Part shown: positions 31,062-36,719 of the stretch, piece after piece
Position numbering within the stretch: position 1 is the stretch's first letter
Layout: the number at the start of each line of letters is the position of its first letter
Assembly (NCBI GenBank): GCA_050250135.1
Contig: JBFWPF010000020.1
Span: forward strand, 1-36,719
DNA: 36,719 nucleotides
Reading direction: 5' to 3'
From: JBFWPF01 sp050250135
GTDB taxonomy: Bacteria; Chlamydiota; Chlamydiia; Chlamydiales; JAFEGQ01
Program-made: the position numbers and the translations under genes
Notes under the pieces: generated by a model
The model's input: the letters and a program-made list of their open reading frames with translations, nothing else
Told to the model about the DNA's origin: nothing
Database searches by the model: none

Positions 31062-32201
31062 TTATCTATCAAGTAGAGTTTTAAGTTGGGGAAGGGCGTT
31101 CTCTACGGGGAGGCAACGGATGGGGCCATGATACTCCTCTTGCCGGCCTCTATAGAGCAGCGTTAGCTTGGTCTCTGGATAGTCGGCTCCAAAGGCCTTT
31201 AACCCCCTTAAATCATGTGGGGAGACTACCTTGGAGTGCTTCACCTCAACCGCGTGCAATCCGCTCGGTCCATAGAGGACAAAGTCGACCTCAGCACCAT
31301 GGACTGTCCGCCAGTAATAGATTCGATAACCCAGGTCAAATTGGTCATTGGTAGCTTCTAGCTCCTGTAGCACCAAGCTTTCCAATGCCACCCCATTGAT
31401 TTCAGCTTCGATATCTAGAGGTCCCCTTGGTCTCAAGATCTTGTAGACCCCGATATCAAAGAAGTAAAACTTGGGATGAGCGGTCAGGCGCCGCTTGGCT
31501 CTTCTAGTGAAAACGGGCAGCCGCCTAGCTAGCAAAAGGTCCTCTGTCAGTTCGAAATAGCCCTCCACTGTTTTCCGGGGAATGGCTGCCTCGCGGGCAA
31601 TTTGCGACATATTGAGCACCTGTCCCTGGCAAAAGCTCGCCGTTTCCAGAAAACGAGAATAGGCTCCTAGATCTCTTGTGAGTCCCTCTTGTAACACCTC
31701 CTCGCGAAGGTACGAATTGACATAGGAATTCAGATAGGCTGCTGGGTTGCTGCTCTCCTGAACCGCTGGCAAGTGGCCCCACATCAGCGAGTGATTCAGA
31801 TCGAAATCTCTCCCAAGCTCAGCCGCAGTCAAAGGGTGCATTTTGCACATGATGGCCCTTCCCGCTAGTAGATTGGTCCCCTTTTTACGGAGAGTACGAG
31901 CGCTCGAGCCGGTGAGGATGAACTTGATCCCTTTGCCTTCGATCAGTCGGTGAACCTCATTTAGCAGTGCTGGGACCTTCTGCACCTCATCGATGATCAC
32001 CCATCCGCTATAGTCGTCCGGGATCATTGCCTCTAGTCGATCGGGCTCTGTGGTGAGCCGGTTTTGGAGAGAGGATTGGAGGAGGTCGAAGTAGAGGGCG
32101 TCTGGGAAGGCGGTGCGGACCCACCAGGTCTTTCCCGTTCCTCGGGGGCCAAAGAGGAAAAAACTCTGCTTAGGTGGGGGAGTGAGGTGTCTCTGGTACA
32201 T
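31062..32201 (-). CDS. AAA ATPase with C-terminal DUF4143 (AAA_14 type)
   Basis: A member of a widespread family of single-gene ATPases with unknown role, common on accessory DNA. Walker A is FGPRGTGKT (17-25), Walker B is WVIIDEVQK (about 67-75) and a sensor-1 like LTGSSAR follows near 96-102. DUF4143 covers the C-terminal half with the YSRFLETASFCQGQVLNMSQIAREAAIPRKTVEGYFEL winged-helix-like region (SQIAREA is the family piece), KFYFFDIGVYK and a PD-(D/E)XK-like end, EVDFVLYGPSGLHAVEVK. The 379 residues are typical. Its ATG is 17 bases from the first of two identical palindromes, absent elsewhere in the window. Confidence 0.88.
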   Translation of the reverse strand: MYQRHLTPPPKQSFFLFGPRGTGKTWWVRTAFPDALYFDLLQSSLQNRLTTEPDRLEAMIPDDYSGWVIIDEVQKVPALLNEVHRLIEGKGIKFILTGSSARTLRKKGTNLLAGRAIMCKMHPLTAAELGRDFDLNHSLMWGHLPAVQESSNPAAYLNSYVNSYLREEVLQEGLTRDLGAYSRFLETASFCQGQVLNMSQIAREAAIPRKTVEGYFELTEDLLLARRLPVFTRRAKRRLTAHPKFYFFDIGVYKILRPRGPLDIEAEINGVALESLVLQELEATNDQFDLGYRIYYWRTVHGAEVDFVLYGPSGLHAVEVKHSKVVSPHDLRGLKAFGADYPETKLTLLYRGRQEEYHGPIRCLPVENALPQLKTLLDR

Positions 32202-32217
32202 GCAGCCATTTTAACCC

Positions 32218-32248
32218 GTATTTTTGGCGAAAGCAATGCCAAAAATAC
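32218..32248. repeat. 31-bp palindrome, copy 1
   Basis: GTATTTTTGGC, a 9-base loop (gaaagcaat) and GCCAAAAATAC form a perfect 11-bp stem. It lies 16 bases ahead of the ATPase start. Copy 2 is 72 bp away in the same orientation with one loop change, and the match extends a few bases outward on both sides (CCC before and CC after). Confidence 0.9.
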
Positions 32249-32320
32249 CAGAATATTAGAATATACTAACACTCAATGAGTTAGGTTTGGATTTTTTCCC
32301 CTTGCGTCGCCATATTGCCC

Positions 32321-32351
32321 GTATTTTTGGCGAAAGCAGTGCCAAAAATAC
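32321..32351. repeat. 31-bp palindrome, copy 2
   Basis: The same perfect 11-bp stem as copy 1, with loop gaaagcagt. It ends 3 bases before the recX stop codon, so it could also end the parE-parC-recX transcript. The 72 bp between the copies is A+T-rich and holds no gene. Confidence 0.9.
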
Positions 32352-32354
32352 CGG

Positions 32355-32813
32355 TTAGCTACGGAGGGTATTGGCGCCCCCTGTCTCTGTGGATCTCATT
32401 AGCGACGAGATAGTGTCCCAGGAGAAGCCGCGGCGGGCGAGGGCAGCGGCGGCCCGCTGCCGGTCCTTTAAGTCGCTAAGGTTGTACCGCTTGGAGATTT
32501 TGGCCCAGGCCCGCTTGGCGCTCTCCAGGGGATCCTCAGGCATCTCTTCTAAGTGATTGGGGGAGAGCTGTTTGGATAAGAGCTTGAGCCTGATGGCCTT
32601 GTCGGAGAGGCCCCGGGCTCGGCAGGAGATGATCAGGTTGTGGGCATAGCGCTCATCATTGAGGTAGCCATGGGAGATCAGCTCGTTTAGGAGGGCCTCT
32701 ATGGCGGCAGGGGGGGCCCCCCGGTCCCTCAGCTTTTGCCGGAGGGTGCCGATCGAGTAATCCTGCCTGCCAAGGAGGAAAGCGGCGTAGCGGCGTAGCT
32801 CACTATCCGCCAT
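32355..32813 (-). CDS. recX: RecX-family regulatory protein
   Basis: Small helical protein that in other bacteria limits RecA filament growth. The ATG at 32813 (MADSELRRYA) gives 152 residues, the usual length; the frame is open to 32939 but overlaps parC. The tandem three-helix repeats are visible: AAFLLGRQDYSIGTLRQKLRDRG, LLNELISHGYLNDERYAHNLI and a final repeat with RQRAAAALARRGFSWDTISS. It overlaps the end of parC by 11 bp, so it is probably the third gene of a parE-parC-recX operon. recA is not in the window. Confidence 0.88.
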   Translation of the reverse strand: MADSELRRYAAFLLGRQDYSIGTLRQKLRDRGAPPAAIEALLNELISHGYLNDERYAHNLIISCRARGLSDKAIRLKLLSKQLSPNHLEEMPEDPLESAKRAWAKISKRYNLSDLKDRQRAAAALARRGFSWDTISSLMRSTETGGANTLRS

Positions 32814-34710
32814 TGCGTTTGCGGACTCTTTGGGTCTCTTTGTTGGCAATCCGGTTCCCCTTCGCTTTGACCCCCTTGACGCCAACCTCGTCGAGGGCAA
32901 ACTCCATCGTCTTCTGCTTAAGGCGTGCCTTAGGGACAAAGTCGAGGGTGACGACTGGGTGAGGGTCGGTGGTCAGGTAGTCGAGGGTGGAGCCTTCGGG
33001 GAGGAACTCGTAGCTTCTGTCGAGGATCCACTTATCGATGACAAACCGCTTGGCATAGGGAATTTTTCCGCCGTCCCGGTAGACTGCACTAAAGGTGGAG
33101 ACCTTGTCGGCTGCCCCAACGTAAACCACCTTTGTTCCCTCTTTGGCGACATATTCCTTTTCAGGGAGGTTCTTCACCGTGTAGGTGCCGTCGCCGTAGA
33201 GGACGAGTACCTTATCGAAGTTGGTGCACTCGAAGGTGGTCTCGGCAGAGACCTTTGTTCCCAGGAAGCCCTTCTCGGCGTCGTAGCCGACCTTGACCTT
33301 CTTCGTCTGGATCGCCCTAAGATCGAGGGCCTCGATCTCCTTGATCTCGGTCTTGCGCTTGTAGTGGGCGCCGAATTTCTTGATCAGCTCCCGCAGGTAG
33401 GCGATGGTGCACTTCTTGATAGTCTTGAGGTCCTTCTCAACTCTGGCTAGCGCTTCGCGGAGCGAGGCAATCTCCTCTTGGTTTTTCTCGATGTCAAAGC
33501 GGGAGATCTTTCGGATCGGGATCTGGAGGAGGCGCTCCCGGTCATCAAAGGTGGGGAGGCGGGAGAGCTCCTTGTGGAAGGGTTCTAAGCTCTTCTTGAT
33601 CGTCTCGTGGATCTTCTCGTAGCTAGCGATCTCCTCGATCTTCTTATAGAGGCGGTTTTCGATGAAGATCTGCTCGAGTGTTCGGTCAAAGATCTTCGCG
33701 ATCAGGCGATCCCGTTCGAGCTCAAGTTCCCCTTTGATCGTCGCCTGGAGGTTGTCGGTGTTGAGGCGCAGGATCTGGTCGACATCGGTCTCCCAAGGGA
33801 GGTTATCCTTGATCACAAGGGGGATCGAGTTGAGGCTCACCTCACACTCGGTGAAGGCATAGAGGGCCTCTGCTACTTCATCAGCATACTGGCCGCGGGG
33901 GAGGGTGATCTCGATCTCCACCTTATCGGCGGTGTAGTCATGGATCGAGTCGATCTTGATCTTGCCCCGCTTGGCCGCCTCGTCGACCGAGCGGATGAGC
34001 GACTCGGTGGTGGTGCCGTAGCAGATCTCGGTGATTTTGATGGTCTTGTCATCGGGGAACTTGAGGCGGGCGCGGAGCTTGACCTTCCCCTTACCCTTAT
34101 CATACTCGGAGGCATCGAGGATCCCGCCGGTGGGAAAGTCGGGTAGGAGGGTGAAAGGGGTCCCTTCAAGGATGGCGATCTGCGCCTCGAGGAGCTCAAC
34201 AAAGTTGTGGGGCAAAATCCGGGTCGACATCCCGACTGCGATCCCTTCGGCTCCATGCATCAGCAGGAGGGGGATTTTCGCCGGGAGGGTAACTGGCTCT
34301 TCGTTCCGTCCGTCGTAAGAGGGGATGAAGGAGGTCAGCTCCTTGTTGAAGAGGGTCTCTCTCGCTAGGGGAGTTAAGCGGGTCTCGATGTAACGGGCCG
34401 CAGCGGCCGGGTCCCCTGTGTAGAGGTTACCAAAGTTTCCCTGCCGGTCGAGGACGGTCTCCTTGTTGGCCAGGTTCACAAGGGCGTCGATGATCGCCGC
34501 ATCGCCGTGGGGGTGGAAGGCCATCGTCTGCCCCGCCACGTTGGCCACCTTGTGGAGCTTTCCGTCGTCAATCTTCTTTAGGGTATAGAGGATCCGTCTT
34601 TGGACCGGCTTTAGGCCGTCGACGACGTTAGGGATTGCCCGGTCGAGGATCACATAAGAGGCATACTGGAGGTAGTTCTCCTCCATCACCCCCTTCAGGT
34701 CATCGGCCAT
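32803..34710 (-). CDS. parC: DNA topoisomerase IV subunit A (short GyrA/ParC type)
   Basis: Breakage-reunion subunit of a type IIA topoisomerase, for decatenation of daughter chromosomes. Signatures are the N-terminal LDRAIPNVVDGLKPVQRRILY, HPHGD (66-70) and the catalytic tyrosine Tyr107 in AARYIETR. The residue that is Ser80 in E. coli ParC (Ser83 in GyrA) is Ala71. At 635 residues the protein is much shorter than E. coli ParC (752), with a reduced C-terminal beta-pinwheel, like the second GyrA of Chlamydia (CT660). There is no GyrA box visible, which supports topoisomerase IV over gyrase. The start overlaps the parE end by 11 bp. Confidence 0.93.
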   Translation of the reverse strand: MADDLKGVMEENYLQYASYVILDRAIPNVVDGLKPVQRRILYTLKKIDDGKLHKVANVAGQTMAFHPHGDAAIIDALVNLANKETVLDRQGNFGNLYTGDPAAAARYIETRLTPLARETLFNKELTSFIPSYDGRNEEPVTLPAKIPLLLMHGAEGIAVGMSTRILPHNFVELLEAQIAILEGTPFTLLPDFPTGGILDASEYDKGKGKVKLRARLKFPDDKTIKITEICYGTTTESLIRSVDEAAKRGKIKIDSIHDYTADKVEIEITLPRGQYADEVAEALYAFTECEVSLNSIPLVIKDNLPWETDVDQILRLNTDNLQATIKGELELERDRLIAKIFDRTLEQIFIENRLYKKIEEIASYEKIHETIKKSLEPFHKELSRLPTFDDRERLLQIPIRKISRFDIEKNQEEIASLREALARVEKDLKTIKKCTIAYLRELIKKFGAHYKRKTEIKEIEALDLRAIQTKKVKVGYDAEKGFLGTKVSAETTFECTNFDKVLVLYGDGTYTVKNLPEKEYVAKEGTKVVYVGAADKVSTFSAVYRDGGKIPYAKRFVIDKWILDRSYEFLPEGSTLDYLTTDPHPVVTLDFVPKARLKQKTMEFALDEVGVKGVKAKGNRIANKETQRVRKRNGG

Positions 34711-36553
34711 TTTGCACCTCCGCCAATTTCCTCAGCTCCTCCTCCTCGCTGATCAGGTTCTCCATGATGAACCGCTTCCGCTCGGGGGTATTCTTGCCCA
34801 TGTAGAACTCGAGTGTCGGCTTGATATCGGCGATATGGCTCACCGCTACCGGAATCAGGCGCATCTCTTTTCCGATAAATTGCTTAAATTCTCCAGGACT
34901 GATCTCGCCAAGCCCCTTAAAGCGGGTGATCTCCACCCCCTTCCCCTTGAGCTCTTTGAGCGCGGCGTCCCGCTCCTCTTCGCTGTAGCAGTAGAGGGTT
35001 TTGTGGGGGTTGCGGACCTTGAAGAGGGGGGTTTCCAAAATATGGAGATGGCCGCTCACCACCACCCCTTCGAAGTAGGTGCAGAAGAAGGTGATCAGCA
35101 GGTTGCGGATGTGCATCCCGTCGACATCGGCATCGGTCGCAAGGACGATCTTGTGGTAGCGGAGCGCTTCGATCTCATCCTCGATCCCTAGCGCCATCAT
35201 CAGGTTGTACATCTCTTCGTTCTTGTAGAGCTGATCCCGCTTGAGCCCATGGGTGTTGAGCGGCTTACCTCGAAGGGAAAAGACCGCCTGGGTCAGCGGA
35301 TCGCGTGAGGCCACAATCGAGGCGGAGGCCGACTCCCCCTCGGTCAGAAAGATCATCGTCTCCTGCTTGTGCTTAGCCTGATCCTCCACATGGTGCTTGC
35401 AGTCGCGCAGCTTCGGGATCTTGAAGGAGATCTTCTTTTGCTTCTCCTTGGCCTCCTTCTTCACTGCTGAGAGCTCCTTGCGGAGCCTTTCATTGAAGGC
35501 GATCCGCTCGACGAGCCGCTTGCCCGCCTCAGGATTTTTGATCAGCAGGTCCTGTACCGCCTGCTTCACCTCGGCGATCACCTCTCCCCGCAGCTCGGTG
35601 TTGCTCAGCTTGTTCTTCGTCTGCGACTCAAAGAGGGGCTCCTTCACCTTGACGGCGACGGCCCCCACAATCCCTTCCCGGACATCGACCCCTTGGAAGC
35701 TCTTTTTCGCATAGTCGTTGACCCCTTTCAGAATCCCCTCTCGGAAGGCTGAGAGGTGGGTCCCCCCATCCGACGTGTTCTGTCCGTTGACAAACGAGAA
35801 GTAGCTCTCCCCATAACTTTGCGTGTGGAGGAAGGCAAACTCGAGCATCTTCCCCTGGTAGTGGAGGGGCTCGTAGAGGCGGTCGTCGGTCACCTCGGCG
35901 TTGATCAGGTCGAGGAGCCCCTTATCTGACTGGAACTTCTCCCCATCGAGATCGATGGTCAGCCCCGCATTCAGGTAGCAGTAGTAGCGGAGGCGGCGCC
36001 GGATAAAGTCGCGGTGGAACTTAAACCGCTTGAAGATCTCGGTGTCGGGGATAAATTCAACGTAGGTGCCATTGAGCTCCTTTGAGGCGCTCTGCTTCTT
36101 ATTCTGAAGCTTCCCTTGGGAGAACTGGGCCTCCATCATCTGCCCATCGCGGAAGGCTCGGACCAAAAAGTGGCTGGAGAGGGCGTTGACCGCCTTGGTG
36201 CCGACCCCGTTTAAGCCGACCGAAAACTGGAAGACATCGTCGTTGTACTTGGCGCCCGTGTTGATCTGGCTGACACACTCGATCACCTTGCCGAGGGGAA
36301 TACCCCTGCCGTAGTCGCGCACCGTGACCTTCCCCTCCTTCTCGTCGAGCTTCACCTCGATGAGGCTCCCGTGGCGCATGATAAACTCATCGATGCTGTT
36401 GTCGATGATCTCCTTGACCAGGATGTAGATCCCGTCGTCGGGGTGGGAGCCGTCCCCAAGGCGGCCGATGTACATCCCCGTCCGCATCCGGATGTGGGTC
36501 AATGCATCGAGCGTTTGGATGCTCTTTTCGGTGTACTGCTTCTCTTTCGCCAT
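34700..36553 (-). CDS. parE: DNA topoisomerase IV subunit B
   Basis: GHKL ATPase subunit partnered with ParC. Signatures are the ATP-binding VKEIIDNSIDEF (conserved Glu-Asn), RDYGRGIPLG and NGVGTKAVNALS, then the TOPRIM motifs LTEGESASASIVA and TDADVDGMHIRNLL, with PLRGKPLN-type SLRGKPLNTHG between them. The 617 residues match the ParE and chlamydial second GyrB class (CT661) rather than the 800-residue GyrB. AGGA lies about 9 bases ahead of the ATG at 36553. It leads the parE-parC-recX operon. Confidence 0.95.
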   Translation of the reverse strand: MAKEKQYTEKSIQTLDALTHIRMRTGMYIGRLGDGSHPDDGIYILVKEIIDNSIDEFIMRHGSLIEVKLDEKEGKVTVRDYGRGIPLGKVIECVSQINTGAKYNDDVFQFSVGLNGVGTKAVNALSSHFLVRAFRDGQMMEAQFSQGKLQNKKQSASKELNGTYVEFIPDTEIFKRFKFHRDFIRRRLRYYCYLNAGLTIDLDGEKFQSDKGLLDLINAEVTDDRLYEPLHYQGKMLEFAFLHTQSYGESYFSFVNGQNTSDGGTHLSAFREGILKGVNDYAKKSFQGVDVREGIVGAVAVKVKEPLFESQTKNKLSNTELRGEVIAEVKQAVQDLLIKNPEAGKRLVERIAFNERLRKELSAVKKEAKEKQKKISFKIPKLRDCKHHVEDQAKHKQETMIFLTEGESASASIVASRDPLTQAVFSLRGKPLNTHGLKRDQLYKNEEMYNLMMALGIEDEIEALRYHKIVLATDADVDGMHIRNLLITFFCTYFEGVVVSGHLHILETPLFKVRNPHKTLYCYSEEERDAALKELKGKGVEITRFKGLGEISPGEFKQFIGKEMRLIPVAVSHIADIKPTLEFYMGKNTPERKRFIMENLISEEEELRKLAEVQNGR

Positions 36554-36677
36554 AAGGAGTTATCCTACTGAAGCCGCCATTATGAGGGTAGAGGGCAGGG
36601 CGTCGGACATTAGAAAAACTCTTTTAAAATAATTTGCTTGGCCTTCATGATTGTGTTCCCCAACAAGGAGGACGCAA

Positions 36678-36719
36678 ATGCCTAAGCTCAAACCAACTTC
36701 AAAGCATATTCAAATACGC
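36678..36719 (+). CDS. 5' end of an unidentified gene (partial)
   Basis: ATG at 36678 preceded by AAGGAGG at a good distance opens a frame MPKLKPTSKHIQIR that runs off the window end. Too short to identify. It is divergent from parE; the 124-bp gap between them shows A+T-rich patches but no convincing promoter pair. In Chlamydia the gene here is hemA, but the 14 residues do not allow that call. Confidence 0.6.
   Translation, partial: MPKLKPTSKHIQIR

Noticed and set aside
32218..32351. The two 31-bp palindromes as a small CRISPR array
   Set aside because: Only two copies, each a perfect hairpin with a 72-bp gap between, and no cas genes nearby.

Overview
The window looks like a chromosomal segment of an environmental (non-Chlamydiaceae) member of the Chlamydiota. 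Two gene blocks match orders I recall from Chlamydia trachomatis. The first is clpX, clpP2, tig, SNF2 helicase, mreB, pckA (CT705-CT710). The second is lptB, lptC-like, kdsA, then a KH-domain gene, rluD, a tiny gene, and the second gyrA/gyrB (topoisomerase IV) pair (CT653-CT661). A nucleotide (ATP/ADP-type) translocase and a type III secretion SctJ lipoprotein fit an obligate intracellular life. Base composition is strikingly G+C-rich for this phylum, with many GGG glycine codons. A short tRNA-Gly pair includes a CCC anticodon.

Layout. 1-1400: the end of a + strand gene, an unknown coiled-coil protein with a very good promoter, and a small secreted protein followed by a hairpin terminator. 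1543-7106: clpX, clpP and trigger factor on the minus strand, split by two + strand genes: an F-box-like protein with a hydrophobic hairpin, and an M20D amidohydrolase. 7128-7289: two tRNA-Gly genes. 7546-12083: SNF2 helicase and mreB, overlapping by 4 bp. 12230-17620: a probable horizontally acquired DUF3800 gene, the nucleotide translocase, a lone sctJ and pckA. 17612-19768: an accessory region with two related two-membrane-segment genes, one broken by a 157-bp MITE, then ndk and a second MITE copy. 19769-24629: a small unknown gene, then the aminotransferase-kdsA-lptC-like-lptB operon and bioD. 24747-29195: a BrnQ-type carrier, a membrane protein, tRNA-Arg(TCT) and a large DHH-motif protein. 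29184-36553: khpA-like gene, rluD flanked by two tiny genes, an AAA/DUF4143 ATPase with twin palindromes upstream, recX, parC and parE. A new + strand gene begins at 36678.

Most genes are housekeeping: proteolysis and folding (ClpXP, trigger factor), cell shape (MreB), lipopolysaccharide synthesis and export (KdsA, LptB, LptC-like), nucleotide supply (translocase, Ndk), gluconeogenesis (PckA) and chromosome topology (ParC/ParE). The most interesting accessory signals are: (i) a MITE family with two inverted 157-bp copies, each with its own 5-bp target duplication; one copy sits inside a gene whose frame is restored exactly if it is removed. (ii) An F-box protein that could be a host-directed effector. 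(iii) A lone sctJ away from other secretion genes. (iv) An AAA/DUF4143 gene preceded by two copies of the same 31-bp palindrome.
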